DNA of 64,000 bases, taken from Corythucha ciliata (lineage: Eukaryota > Arthropoda > Insecta > Hemiptera > Tingidae). The notes beneath the pieces were generated by a model. The model searched no databases. It was not told where the DNA came from and was given only the letters and a program-made list of their open reading frames with translations. The position numbers and the translations under genes are program-made. The stretch lies in assembly GCA_038030265.1 (NCBI GenBank), contig CM075942.1, forward strand, positions 52,480,751 through 52,544,750, given 5' to 3'. Below, one piece after another: positions 1 through 11,208 of the stretch. Numbering within the stretch: position 1 is the first letter of the stretch; each line of letters starts with the position of its first letter.

Positions 1-452
1 GCCTTTTTATAGAACGGTTTGGCACCTTCTTTTAAACATATTCGAGCTTGTATTCCCTTAACTTTCCCGATATCACTAGAGAAGACATTGGGAAACTTCT
101 TAATTATAGGCATAATTTGAATTTCGCTGTTTACGTTGATAGAATTATATTGGTTTTTGTGAATTTTTGAAAATAATAGATTATTCCAGTCGACGTCAAA
201 TGAATGTAACCAATTTAAACCAAACATGCTTCCCAAATCATTTTTAACAATGTAAAGTTTGAGATTTTTACGTTGATGGCCGATCTCAACTAAAACTAAG
301 GTTTCACCCTCCAACTCACCCAACTGATTGGTGTAAGTTCTGACTTTTACCGAAGAAGGATAAATCATCTTCGTAGGAAAAAGTTTATGGAAAGTCGACT
401 TACTCATTAGCGAAACTGATGCTCCGGTATCAACTTGAAACGTTACTTTTTT
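1..452 (-). pseudogene. Ty3/Gypsy pol fragment: aspartic protease and start of reverse transcriptase region
   Basis: Reading the minus strand from about 450 downward gives an open pol frame that runs off the window edge. The retropepsin active site DTGAS appears at once, near 410-440, followed by a protease-like stretch and a linker ending near PNVFSSDIGKVKGIQARI, as in K02A2.6-type Gypsy elements just before the RT domain. This frame is the same as the gag frame upstream and is separated from it by one TAA codon. RT, RNase H and integrase would lie left of position 1. It is a retrotransposon fragment in the last visible intron region of the receptor gene, on the receptor's strand. Confidence 0.8.
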
Positions 453-1310
453 TTAATTAACTGTGACCTCAATTAGAACCTTTTTTTCGTTTAATTTCTT
501 GGAAAGAATTAAAATGGATTCCTGAAGAATTTCATTACAAGATTTGGAAACGTTGTCTGAAACGGATGGATCATCGTGAGAACTTTGTTCAGTTACAGCA
601 AAATTAATTCTCTTCTGGGAACATGCAGGAGCGATATGACCTTTATTACGACACCGGTGACAGGTGGCATTTTTGAATCGGCAATCATCAGGAAGATGAC
701 CAGAACGACCGGAATGTTTGCACCTGGAGTTGCGATAATTTGTTTTATGAAATTCATTTTTCTGTCTGCCTCTAGCGGCTGATGCGTCGTTCTGGAAATT
801 TATAACATTTAGAGCTAGTTTGTTAGCATCAAAAGAGTAAGCTAATGCAATGGCTTTTTCAAAGTCGATGTTTGGCGTATTCATTAGATGTAACCGAAGA
901 TTTTCGTCTGATAGCCCAAAAATTAGTTGAGTGCACAGCGCTTCCTTGAACCAGATGTGGGGGAATTCACAGTGTCTGGCTTCATTCTCCAACGCTGAGA
1001 CAAATTCCTTGATGTTCACACCCGGACCATGCGCGCGAGATTGAAACTTGAAACGCTGTGCGAATTTTTTATGTGTCGCATTGAAAAAATTGGATAAAAT
1101 GTCCATTAACGCATCAAGTGACTTAGTCTCTGGTGGTTCCGGTTGACACAGTGCAAATACTTTTTCGTAGGCCGATTGAATCAAGGAGAGCCAACACCTT
1201 CTTGCCTTCCGGAACGTCAAATAATTGGAAGTTATTCATAAGTCAGTTGCTATAAACTTCCCAAGATGAAATTGACGGGTCGAATTCCGGTAGTTTCAGA
1301 TGCCAACTTG
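453..1310 (-). pseudogene. Ty3/Gypsy gag, broken
   Basis: The nucleocapsid of a Gypsy-like retrotransposon. The main open stretch (453 to about 1150) carries a capsid-like region and, near its end, a perfect CX2CX4HX4C zinc knuckle (CHRCRNKGHIAPAC). Before it lies a second knuckle in which the second cysteine is serine (CKHSGRSGHLPDDC). Upstream, the typical gag start (LPEFDPSISSWEVYSN) is readable near 1240-1300, but it meets a stop and then changes frame near 1150-1190. With the in-frame TAA at the gag-pol border this makes a decayed copy. No LTR was recognised to the right of the gag start. Confidence 0.75.
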
Positions 1311-1320
1311 GGCCGCATCG

Positions 1321-1890
1321 TTTCGTTGGACATCCTCGTCGTCCAATATTGTAGTTCAAAGCGACAATTAGAAAACGGAATAAGTTATTTATTTTTCATT
1401 AAATCTGAATGACAATTATATTTTTAAAAAAACTGATTCTCATATGGATGAGATTATAACAGGTACCATGAATGAAGGAGGAATGAACACCAAAAATGAA
1501 TCTCAGAAATGAATCATTCAGGTCAAGAGCGTTCAATTTAAAAAGGGGACGAGTCACACGGAAATCTGGTAGCCCAGAAGTTGTTGGTGCCCTCGCAAAC
1601 TCACGATCTTGTTTCAGCGCGTGACATGGGTGCGTTTGAGTGAAAAAACAAATTACAATACTGAAAGTCCTAGATTTTTGTTCGAAATATCTCGTTTTTG
1701 ATTCAATTGTAAGATTCTGGCTATTCTTGTAGTCATAAACGATTTTTTGACAACAAAAAACGTCCAAGGTTTCTCAGACTGAATTGGAGTTCGTATGGAA
1801 TAGGGTTAAAAAGGGAAAAAATAAAATAATGGCAACGCCAATCCATGGTTTTTTGAGGACACGTATGACTGAAAGAGAAAAACCTTGAAT
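1321..1890. other. Intron or intergenic DNA without a supported gene
   Basis: A/T-rich sequence right of the Gypsy gag. A 122-codon minus-strand ORF here has no recognisable domain and looks like chance. No LTR, poly-purine tract or primer-binding site could be identified. Confidence 0.4.
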
Positions 1891-1899
1891 GAACGGCTA

Positions 1900-2870
1900 A
1901 AATTCAGAAAAAAATAGTACTGTGCTGTTCTGGGGGCAAATCCGCGGTTAAAATTAAGAAAACTTGCTTTTTCACAGGTTAGCTTGAAAATAACGCTTTA
2001 ATTTGCGGCTTTGCTAGCTCGAGAAAAACGCAAATTGGTGTCTAGAAGTGGGAAAATGCGTTAATACTCGGCTAAAATTGATTGAAACGCTAATACGCTG
2101 TTGAAATTGTGATAAAGCGCTACAGAGAAAAGACACTCACTTCTAAATCTGATCCACTTTCTACATCCGTCAGATCTAACGGAAATTCGTTCAATTGGCA
2201 ACGCTGCCGTGGACTTGCCACTAGAACGGCACAGTGGCGCATTTTCTCAATTTTAGCTGTAGAAAGGCTTTCACAAACGTCGAGTCCTTCTGCGTGTTTG
2301 CCTTATTAACTCATTTCTAACAGTTGGGACCGCGAATGAACGACTTCAAAGAAACTAATTTTTTTCTAGCCGGGAACTAGACATACAAAAAGCACATTAT
2401 AGGCTTTTTCTCAATTTTAGACGTAAAAAGGGCCCCTATATAGACTATGAATAGGTGATTTTGTCTTCATTTCTCCCACGAGTGAGCTTTATATGAAACT
2501 TTGGCCGTGAATCATCGATTTTCCTCAGTTTAAATATATATTTAGAAGCGTTTTTTTGGGACAATTTTAGCCACGGAAACTAACCCTACAGCATCACATT
2601 GTAGTTTCTTTTTTTGAATTTTGGCCGTGAAAGGGTACCTCCAAAAACCGTGAATCAGCGCTTTTTCTCAAAGTTTGGCTTGGAAGTTGAACCAATAATC
2701 CGTGAATAGATCTCAATTTTAGATTGGAACGAACTACTTTTTCTCAATTTCAGCTGCAAACCAGTGGGTTTTATCGTAGAATTGGCGCATTTTCTCGACT
2801 TGAGCGGCGAATTATCACTTTCATAACATTTCAACCGTGAATTGTAAAAGTAGCGCTCATAGACCTCGAC
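1900..2870. repeat. F1 degenerate ~30-bp-period repeat block (both orientations)
   Basis: The words GAATTAGCG and TCTCAATTTTAG recur about every 30 bases in strongly diverged form. From about 1900 to 2110 they read on the minus strand (GCTAAAATTGA, AAACGC). From about 2380 to 2860 they read on the plus strand. The flip lies in a 2120-2310 stretch with weaker similarity. The same family appears at five other places in the window. Confidence 0.6.
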
Positions 2871-2879
2871 ACTCCAGAG

Positions 2880-2995
2880 TCGATTTTTCAATTTTTAAGC
2901 TTTTCGAGGGCCTCCTCTAATCGGTGGCTTCGGGTAATCCACCCGTCTCACCAATACCTCGGTCATTATTACTTCAATCATTCTCCTGCTGCAAT
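2880..2995. repeat. Dispersed repeat fragment, paralogue of 34765-34847 plus 37018 onward
   Basis: Contains AAGCTTTTC, GGCCTCCTCT, a CACCCG/CTCACCAATAC run and CATTATTACTT in the same order as 34765-34847 joined to 37018. The second copy is split by a hAT-like insertion and this copy is not, so it serves as the empty-site paralogue. Its family is unknown. Confidence 0.55.
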
Positions 2996-4323
2996 GCTAA
3001 CCGTTTGCAGACACCGTAGAGTCGTGAAAATCTACCAAATTCTTCAAAAAGGAAAAACAACAGCAAAACAAGGCATTGTTCGATGACCCTGTAGAAACCC
3101 CCCCCCTTTCTCACCAACCGACCATGAATGTACCAGTTCCACCAATGCTATGGCAGATCCACGTCAGTGAAATGACCCATATTCTGGTCTAACAATATGT
3201 GACACATAATTCTCAGTTGTGACCACCGTCCTCACCCTTTGTGACAAGTGCAAAGTTACTTCTGGTTCTGGTGGATTTCACCACCTTGGCTTAGTTTACA
3301 TACAATTCAATGCATTTTCCCCCTTAAGTACGGCTCAACTTTAAGCCGAGGCGGTTAAATCCATCATTAAAGAACTACGTCGCATTTGAACTAATTTTTC
3401 TCGCGTTCTTCGTCTTATATACTTACTTCTTTCTTACTAAAAATAACAAAACAAACCGCGGAGAACGGCAAGTTGAATGATGAGAGTTTTCAAATTTGTT
3501 TCCCGCATCCATCCAAAGCTATTACTTAAACTGGGGAGGCATTTGGTTTACTAAAAATGTTCTGTGCTGCGAGGGGGGGCAGTGGTAGGCGTATGGTTAA
3601 GAACGCCCCCCCCCCTTAACAACACCACGAACACTGAAATAGGCTCTTACTAACCAGAGTTTGTTTCTCTGTCACTCGGTTAAACTTTCCTTTCTCTATA
3701 CCCCCCCTTTTCCTATCACTCGCTCACCCACAAAACGAGAAGACTGTTCTTAAGTCCACGAATCTCTCTCGCTCTGTTGCGGTTACAGTTTGACAGAATA
3801 TTTTGCGATCAAAATGGCGGTCGAATGTTAAGGGAGTGGGAGTGGCCCGGAAAGGGATGATCCATCATCGTACGCGTTTTGGTATATAAAGAGGGTTGGA
3901 GTGGAGTTAAAGCGTCTCCATGCAAACAAAACTGTATAGGAAAGAGCTAAGTTTCAAAGCCCCTGCCCCTCTCATCCTTAACTGTTGAGGAAAGGCTTCC
4001 CTCTTCATTTTATCATAAATCGCTTCGACGAAACACCCCCGCTCACTACTTTCAACTTGTTGATCCCTTCCTTCCTATCACACACACAAACTGTTACGCG
4101 CCCCTTCTATAGTCATCTCTTTAAAACTGCTTTCACTATTCAAATTTACATTCCCACCATCTTTGTCTTGCTTTAAGGTGTTTGATTCGGTGGGTTCGTT
4201 TATAGGTCAGTCGAACAAACAAACAGAAGTTTTTTGCTCCACTAAAAAGCGAATACAAACATATCGAAAATTGTGGTAACGATGTATAGAAGGGTGGTAG
4301 GGGGAAAGGGTGTTTTCACTCAC
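2996..4323. other. Receptor intron DNA, no gene seen
   Basis: Lies downstream of the last receptor exon in the window, so it is part of the next intron. It contains several long C or G runs (near 3108, 3575, 3608, 3702). I looked on the minus strand for the next receptor exon and found none that could be supported. Confidence 0.45.
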
Positions 4324-4533
4324 CTTACGTAAAAATCTAGAAATTTTGTCACCGTGCTCCCAGGGGGTGACCCATCCACGACTCGTGTTACAATCAATAC
4401 CCCGACTGCCGTTGTTGAAAATCTGTCCTCCGCGTCGAAAATTTGTTCGAAACAGGTCCGGTTTCTTCCTTAGAAGTTTGTTGAAAGCTTCAACTAGGAC
4501 GAACACAGCATCGTACATGAGGGCGGCTTGAGC
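4324..4533 (-). CDS. GluRIA: AMPA-type ionotropic glutamate receptor, amino-terminal-domain exon (fifth in window)
   Basis: A 210-bp exon (70 codons, phase 0 at both ends). It starts after a CGCAG acceptor with AQAALMYDAVFVLVEAFNKL and ends with EHGDKISRFLRK before a GTGAGT donor. The YDAVFVLVEAFN helix and the CNTS..WVTPWE..DKISR..RK segment are characteristic of the late amino-terminal domain (ANF-receptor fold) of AMPA-type receptors, which assembles subunits and faces the synaptic cleft. NGS and NTS are possible N-glycosylation sites. Exons for the rest of the domain, the ligand-binding lobes and the channel lie left of this exon, outside what can be seen. The symbol is tentative; GluRIA and GluRIB cannot be separated from this domain. 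Confidence 0.9.
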
Positions 4534-4610
4534 CTGCGCGATGAAAAATGAACGGAATATTATTTTGGGAGCGATTGGACCGGGAAAGAGAAGAGGCCAG
4601 GGGTACGAAC

Positions 4611-4775
4611 GGAAATTGTGTCACGACCAGCTCCGGGGGATGAGGCTGGGTCTAATCGCTTCCAACCTTCGCCGAAATCTTTGACGAATCTTTTAGTCGA
4701 ATCGACTATTCTAAAGCCGGTGATGTTTATAGCTCCAAATTCAATAACTTCAGACTCCCAACGATCGTCCATTAT
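4611..4775 (-). CDS. GluRIA: AMPA-type ionotropic glutamate receptor, amino-terminal-domain exon (fourth in window)
   Basis: A 165-bp exon (55 codons, phase 0 at both ends) after a T17-CAG acceptor. It begins IMDDRWESEVIEFGAINITG and ends GAGRDTIS. The EFGAINITGFRIVD motif is diagnostic of invertebrate and vertebrate AMPA/kainate receptor amino-terminal domains, and NIT is a likely glycosylation site. The next intron is only 77 bp and its donor is GTTCGT, which fits the consensus poorly. The continuation in the 4324-4533 exon (ISAQAALMYDAVF) is nevertheless the expected family sequence, so the junction is well supported. An AQAALM reading frame elsewhere would require a frameshift, which this intron removes. 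Confidence 0.9.
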
Positions 4776-6490
4776 CTGAAAAAAAAAAAAAAAAATTGAC
4801 ATATCAGTATTACCGCGGTGTATTAAGTATTCCGCTCAGTTTCTATTCTTATTTTTTATTTTTTAAAGATTTCCCTCAGGAAAAGCGTGTGGGAAGCAGT
4901 GGGGAGGGGAGCAAGAGCAAGAGCAAGAATTATTCAAACCCATTTGTTAGGGAAGCTCAATAAAGTCATTTTTCTTCCCTTCTCCATACCTTCAATCCGG
5001 ACCTCACCCCCACCCCGCCTACCACAATGGTTTCATCGCAACCTCAGGAATAACAAACTTTTAATTGTATCCTTCAGCTTCCTTTTCCCTTCGGGGGATG
5101 GTCCAAAAGGGAAAATAATGGACGCCAGTCTTAGGGTAGGAAGGGGATGGGCAGGGATGGCAGAACGAAAGAAAGAAGCGAAGTCAAGGGAACGACTGTC
5201 GTAAAGCAATTATTTAAATTATAGAAGAAGCACTCTTCTTCCTCACTGTCATCCCCCTCCCTTCCACGTGCTAATTGTATTTTTAATTGTTCCCCCATCT
5301 ATAAAAAAAAAGCGATTGTTTTCACTTTATTAGCTTTTTCGCTTATCAAGTTCATGAATTATTTATACCGAGCTTTTGTTTAAAGTGTTCCTCTCGTCAC
5401 ACTATTTTTTTTATATATAGATAGAGATATTCCTCCCTATGAATTTTTATTATTCCATAAAACAAAAAAAATTAAGGGTGAAAAATCACCCCCCCCCCCA
5501 CACGCCCCGTGACTACAATAAAAACAAGGGATGATCTGTTACGTGTTAAACTATAATCTCGGTTGAGTGATTGTCACTGTGGGCGTACTGGATTAAGGTA
5601 TGAAAATTAATTATGTTGTGGTGGAAAGGAAAAGGGCTAAAATGGAGCGAAGGGGGAGATTAATAAAACAGAGAAGAACGCGGATATGTGTAAAAACGGT
5701 GTTGTGTGGGGTTAAAGGTTATGGCAAGGGGGGGGGGGGCGAAAAAAGTGGTATTTAAAAGCGTGGAGCTGATTACATAAAGGGGAGGATTGCGTTTGAA
5801 AAGGGGTCGTCAAGGAAAAGCATGGGAGTGCGTACACATGTGACAGCGCGCAAGAGAATAGTGAGTGAGAGGGCAAAAGAGCCTTTTTGTAGGTTTGGTG
5901 GGAAGGGGGAGAGTAGGGAGTACAAAGACTGAAACCAGCGCTTTCAGTGATGATGGTAGGGGGGGGGGGGTTCTTTTCAAAAGTAGAAAATTGGAGGTGT
6001 GCTAATTAGACACTTGAGAAAATGAGAAAGAGAGGGAAAGAATACCGAAAATAAATTGGTAATTAACGCTTTGCAGTAGCATTGCGACGAATTTGTCGGT
6101 GAAATAGCGAGAAATGACATCGTGAAGCACTTTTCACTGTTCAATAGCATATGAGGCTCCACCAAGCCCCAGGTACGTATCGAGATACAAGAGTGATCTA
6201 AATATTCATCGGCCAATAACATGGTCGTATAGGTGCTGCCGAACGGTCTCAAGCTTTTGACGTGTGATAGGAGAACTCAGTGGCCTCGTCTGCCATGGCT
6301 CGCCACAGTCCCCGCCGCATCATGGAGAATAGTGGGCCCGACATAATGATTGATCAGTGGCAGCTTAAAAAAGTGGGCAGATCGGCCACTGCAGCCATCC
6401 CGAACATTAAGAAATGGCTGCGATGGACGTGGACCCGGCCCTCATCCTTCCTCAAGGGAGGGGCTTGGGATATTGTGTACTCCGCTCTAT
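4776..6490. other. Left part of a 17.4-kb receptor intron, no gene seen
   Basis: Unique-looking A/T-rich DNA with G or C homopolymers (near 5490, 5728, 5960). ORFs of 60-105 codons on both strands have no recognisable domain and are treated as chance. Confidence 0.45.
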
Positions 6491-6499
6491 CAAGAGTTG

Positions 6500-8330
6500 C
6501 TTGATTGCCATATTCACTGCCTAAAAATATTAAACTAGCTATTCTCGCCATAAAAACGACTAGACTGACTATAATCACGCCCCAAAGTGGCAAAGCTGAC
6601 GCTCGAGTCTTCAAAATGGCTAAACTGACTATTTGCGCCCTGAAAATTGCCAATGACCGAAAAAATAAAAATAGCCAAAATCACTTCAAGCGCCCTAAAA
6701 ATAGCTGCATCAACGATTCGCCTCAATGAAAATGCCTGAAAAGCTAGATTATTCCTGGTTATCTGAAAGCTACAAAATCGACCATTTGCACGTCAATTAT
6801 GGACAAACTAACTATTCGTCGTGCATTGGCTTGGCGGGACTAATAAATGCACCCTATAAAAAATCAAAAGTGACGATTATCGCCTTGAGATGGTTAAACT
6901 GGCTACTTGCACGCTAAAGTCGCCAAACTGGTGATTCCGGCTAAATAATTGGCCAAACCGAGTCTATACTAACTCTAAAACTGACTTCACGTGACTTGAA
7001 AATAGCCGAAACTGACGATTCGCGCCTTCAAAACTACTGAATAAGTGATTCCTGCCTTGAAAATGGCCAAACTGACTATTCTCGCCTTGTTTTGACAGTT
7101 GCTATTCGCGTGTTGTAAAGTACAAAACTCATCGAGTCTGAACACAAAAATGGCCAAACTGGCTATATCTGAACCATGAAATCAGCAATACAGAATCTAT
7201 ACGCCCTAAAAACTGCTTAACCGACGGCTCGTGCATTGAAAATGACGTAGCAGACGATTTCTGTCCTGAAAATGACTGAAAGCGCCTGGAAAACTGGCAA
7301 TTTATCGCTCTAAAAATATCCATATACTGCGGTAATTCATGCTTTGAGAACAGTAAACACTGATCATTTGGACACTAAAATGGCAAAACTGACGATATTC
7401 ATGCCTACAGTCACCGACACTGGCTGTATAAATGATGACATTGGCGCTTTGGCTTAACGTAGGTGTTATTTGCGCCCTATAAATGCAAAACAGTGTGACA
7501 GTTTGCGCCGAGATAAATGCAAAACTCCAGGTTATTAAAGCCCTAAAATTGGTAGAACTGCGACTATGCAGAATGTTAGGGTGCGATGATGCGCGGTTTG
7601 AATAGCCTTTAACAGATGAATCCTGTCCATGAAATGTCAAAACCGGCCGTTCGCGCGTCCTAGAGGGCATAAGTGAGCCTTCACGCCTTGAAAATGCCTA
7701 TACTGACGATTCATGCCTTAAAAATAACAAAACTGGCTCTTTAAGCCCTATAAAAATGGCATACTCGTACTAGCAATCACGTTTCTAAAATAGCGGATCT
7801 ATTTGAGTCCTGCGGACCACTAACGTCTTAAAAGTGGCTGTCTGCACCTAAAAAGTTACGAAACTTGGCTATTTGTTTCCTTAAGGATCAACTGACTGGC
7901 GATTGCACACCTATAGCATGGGCCTTCCTCACTCTACCAACTCATCCACCCGTTTGTAAGATGCAACCTATAGACTGGATATAAACTGAGTACTCTCGCG
8001 CTATAAAATTGCATGACCGGCTGATAACGTCCCAAAAATGACTAAACGGACTATTCGATCGGGCTGGGTTATGGAAAATGGCTAAACTCACCATTCGTGC
8101 TTAAAAAAATCCTTGAAAATTGCTAAACTGTTCGAACTGTTCATTTTCCCTGGTTCCCTGGTTTTTTACTGACAATCTTACTATACTTATCCTTTGTGAT
8201 ATTAAATTGCCTCACCTGACACCTGACTTGCTGCACCGAAACAACAAATGGCTAAACTGGCGACTTTAAAAGATTGCTTGACTGTTAGCATCCTAAAATT
8301 GATTAACCACGGCCATTCGTCCCCCAACCG
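6500..8330. repeat. F2 degenerate ~30-bp-period repeat block
   Basis: About 1.8 kb in which the words GCCCTGAAAATGGC, CCAAACTGAC and TATTCGCG recur at roughly 28-33-base intervals, mostly on the plus strand, with heavy point divergence and indels. Short ORFs across it on both strands reflect the repeat, not genes. F2 differs from the F1 words on either strand and is seen only here in the window. Confidence 0.65.
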
Positions 8331-9391
8331 AATAGGACCGTCTTCAATGGAATGACTCCCTCCCCCTCAACTATGTCGGTTACTGCAATACATCCTCGTG
8401 CTAGCTCGCTCACGCTATGTTACACCATGGCTTGACCGGCTATTCGCAAGGTAGTTTATGACGTGAATTTGCAAGTATATGGCCTGAATACATTATTTTG
8501 GGAATTTCACGATTTCATCATCGGGTTTTCCGGAGCCTACATGAGACCCGGGTTTCGAAATTACCAAATTCTACGCTTAGAGGGGGGGGGTTCATGCCCC
8601 CTGTGCCCCTTCCTGGATCCGCGCATGCCCCTCTCAGCTAAGCTCCAGTCGGCTCCACAGTTACAAAAGACATTGGTAAAGTAAAGAGCAGTAGCAATAG
8701 CAATAACGTTCTAGGTTCTATCCCCGCAAAGATGAGAAATATCTTGAATAGCTCTTCAGTGGAATAGCAGTAGCAGTTCTAACGTCCTCTCCACCATAAA
8801 ATAATGTCCCCTCGCCATCAATAAATTATTTCCCCACCAGTCCACCTCACTGCTATATGCCCGTCATCTTCACTGAGGAGAAGGCATTCAGCGCAACTCT
8901 TGTGTGGTTGGAGTTTGGAGAGACCCTTCTTTTATCGTTTTCGGAGGAATTAAACAGTGGGAGGGGACATAGCAGTTAAGTAGCAATAGCGCTTTAACAG
9001 AATTTCTAATAGCAGTTATAACTGCTACTTGAAAATAACTGCTACGAAATTGCAGTTAATCTATTTTTGGCTCATCACTACTCACAGTGAGCTCTTCTTG
9101 CATTGTCGCAGAGAACACTCAGGCGGTTATCCGAACAACTTTTACAAGGAGGAGACCATCACAGTCTGAAGGATTTAGGACCGCCGCAAGGTCAAGTTTT
9201 ATAGAGCAGCCCCTCCCTTTCAAAACTGTACAACACAATAATGAAAGGTTCAATCCCGAACCCACACGTTCAACTTCACATCCACCCAATTATTAGTCGG
9301 TTTCACGTATAGGTCGCCTCTATTTGTTCGTTTAGCGTTCAAAGAGATAAAAATGAAAGATTCAACGGTTCTCTTCTTTCTTTTTTTTCAG
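8331..9391. other. Receptor intron DNA, no gene seen
   Basis: A stretch with short repeated words of the type AGCAGTAGCAATAGC near 8690-9060 (GCAGTTA/AGTAGCAATAG) and a C/G run near 8580. No ORF has a recognisable domain. Confidence 0.4.
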
Positions 9392-9519
9392 CGGCTAATT
9401 GGTCAATCCCCAACGATATCGACCAACTCGCAAGTGTATCTCCTCCGCAAGATCGAAAAACTGTAGCGTTTTTCTCCATGCGGAAATTGGTCGAGCGGAA
9501 ATGCCAGTCACGTTTGTAA
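9392..9519 (+). other. Possible terminal coding exon, unknown product
   Basis: After a strong pyrimidine tract and CAG acceptor (9380-9391) an open frame runs to a TAA at 9517-9519. It reads ANWSIPNDIDQLASVSPPQD and continues for about 41 residues with protein-like composition. No upstream exon or domain was found, so this may be a pseudogene fragment or chance. Confidence 0.2.
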
Positions 9520-10008
9520 TCCTCTACCCTCGGGGACTGTCAATTCCCCCATCGTTGGTGGTGGTAATGGTGCGCGATGAAGCACTGGTGCTGGGCGTGG
9601 TGGTGCGGGATCGCTGTGGGGGGATTGGGGGGAAGGGTGTGATTGCTTTATGGCTATCTCTCTTCTACCCTTATTGTCAATATTTTCTTGGAAACTGTAG
9701 ATTGGAGAAAAGGAATGGACGCGGAAAACCTTCGAGACTCGAAGAAAATCAAAAATTACGCGGGGAATCAACTAAAGAGGAAAATGAAAAAAAAAAAAAA
9801 CAAAAAAACCCAGACTACAAAAGTGATGACGTCACATCTCTCGGTTTCTAAACAAACCTCAGCTCGTCATTATTATTAGGCTCTGATGTAGTAACATGTG
9901 TAGTAATGACTTGAAGAAAATTGTTTGTTTTGATAGGAAACTGCCTACGGCGACGTCACACTTTTTTAATCAGTTGTTGTGCCTAGAATTGTGCCTGGGT
10001 CAAAGTAA

Positions 10009-10377
10009 ATGAACGGCGACGGGACGGGAGTGGAAACTCGCGGACAAAGGAAAAGAAAACTTGAAAATGAAGACCACGGCAATAAAAAGAAGAAGAAGAA
10101 CGGAGAACCAATTTGTTCGATTTGCCTCGAAGAACTGGCCAAACATCGTGTTGTTGTAACAACAAAGTGTAATCACCGCTTTGGAGCCGAGTGCCTGAGA
10201 AAATCCCTTGAGTACAGATCTGTGTGCCCGCTGTGCCGACGTGTATTGGACGAGTCGAGACACAGTGAGTCTACTGAGTCGTCGGACAGTACGGAGGACG
10301 AGGCGGAGAACGATAACGATGAAATAATGTCGGTAGTTTTGGGGTGGATATTAGCATTATTGGCGAATCTAATTTGA
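10009..10377 (+). CDS. Small RING-like protein with C-terminal hydrophobic tail
   Basis: A 122-codon uninterrupted ORF starting at the first ATG after stops. Residues 1-35 are basic and lysine-rich (RKRK, KKKKK), a possible nuclear signal. Residues about 37-82 form a RING-like finger: CSIC, then KCNH, AEC and CPLC. This arrangement is typical of E3 ubiquitin ligases that bind an E2 enzyme. In the segment CNHRFGAEC the residue at the fifth zinc ligand, normally Cys or His, is Gly, so the finger lacks one ligand. An acidic serine-rich linker follows, then about 16 hydrophobic residues (MSVVLGWILALLANLI) that could anchor the protein in a membrane by its tail. An AATAAA starts at the stop codon and runs into an A tract, suggesting a retrocopied origin. 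It lies antisense within a receptor intron. It may be a working retrogene or a recent pseudogene. Confidence 0.7.
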   Translation: MNGDGTGVETRGQRKRKLENEDHGNKKKKKNGEPICSICLEELAKHRVVVTTKCNHRFGAECLRKSLEYRSVCPLCRRVLDESRHSESTESSDSTEDEAENDNDEIMSVVLGWILALLANLI

Positions 10378-10417
10378 ATAAAAAAAAAAAGTGTGCAAGT
10401 ATTTTTGTGATTCTAAA

Positions 10418-10546
10418 GGACCGTTCACAAGCTCTATGTTTGCGTTATTTGGAGTCTATGCAACCAAACGAAATTCCCTCGTAAAATGAAGCATTTTGAT
10501 AACTTGCATAGATACCACACAACAAAAACATAGAGCTGAACGGGCC
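10418..10546. mobile_element. MITE-like inverted-repeat element
   Basis: Ends are GGACCGTTCA..GCTCTATGTTT and the matching inverted AAACATAGAGC..TGAACGGGCC, about 23 bp each. The right flank is TTAA and the left is CTAAA, so a TTAA-type target is possible. Too short to encode a protein. Confidence 0.6.
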
Positions 10547-10580
10547 TTAAGGGCTCTTTTAAGCCCCTTTTACACGATTA

Positions 10581-11096
10581 AGGGTGCATTCATAGTGAAT
10601 CACCTTCACTGCGATACCTCGATGAGCGATGCCCCGATGAAACATCGATGAAGAACAAACATCAATAATTGTATGGGACTGTTCATAGTGAAGCACCCTC
10701 ACTGCGATGTGATCTTCGATACCTCGCTACTATCATCGATGATTTGAACTATATGGTTCCTCGACCCCCCTCCAGCCAGTTGTTTTCTTTGTTTTTTTCA
10801 AAATAAGGGTTAAAGCTTGAAGGGGACAGGTGTGCGTGACTTACGTAAATTGTGTGAAGGTGGACTTTGAAAGATTTTGTAAAGAAAAAAAAGGCATCGG
10901 ACAGGAGGGGGGTCGAGGTGCCATATGGTTCAAATAATCGGTGACAGTAGCGAGGTATCGAAGATCACATCGCAGTGAGGGTGCTTCACTGTGAACAATC
11001 CCATACAATTATTGATGCTTGTTCTTCATCGATGTTTCATCGGGGCATCGCTCATCGAGGTATTGCAGTGAAGGTGAATCACTATGAACGCACCCT
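10581..11096. mobile_element. Foldback element with ~195-bp inverted arms
   Basis: Left arm 10581-10775 and right arm about 10900-11096 are inverted copies with few mismatches, starting AGGGTGCATTCATAGTGAAT and ending with its reverse complement (ATTCACTATGAACGCACCCT with one extra change). The ~125-bp loop has no ORF. Transcripts would form a long hairpin. The immediate flanks (ATTA and AAGTTA) do not give a clear target duplication. Confidence 0.75.
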
Positions 11097-11208
11097 AAGT
11101 TATTTTGATCAAAGTAGCCATTTAACAAAAAAAAAAAAATATCAGCTGACCCCTGCCAACAATTAACAGTTTCAATTCAGTTTGAACATATTTGATCAAA
11201 AAACTTAA

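Noticed and set aside
2890..2990. tRNA-like gene near GGCTTCGGGTAATCCACCCG
   Set aside because: No cloverleaf with correct arm lengths could be drawn; the segment is a dispersed repeat also found near 34800.
7302..7670. 122-codon minus ORF in the F2 block
   Set aside because: Covers only diverged F2 units and has no conserved features.
9399..9851. 150-codon plus-strand ORF
   Set aside because: Low-complexity composition (valine/glycine run then lysine-rich tail) over a simple-sequence stretch; no domain.
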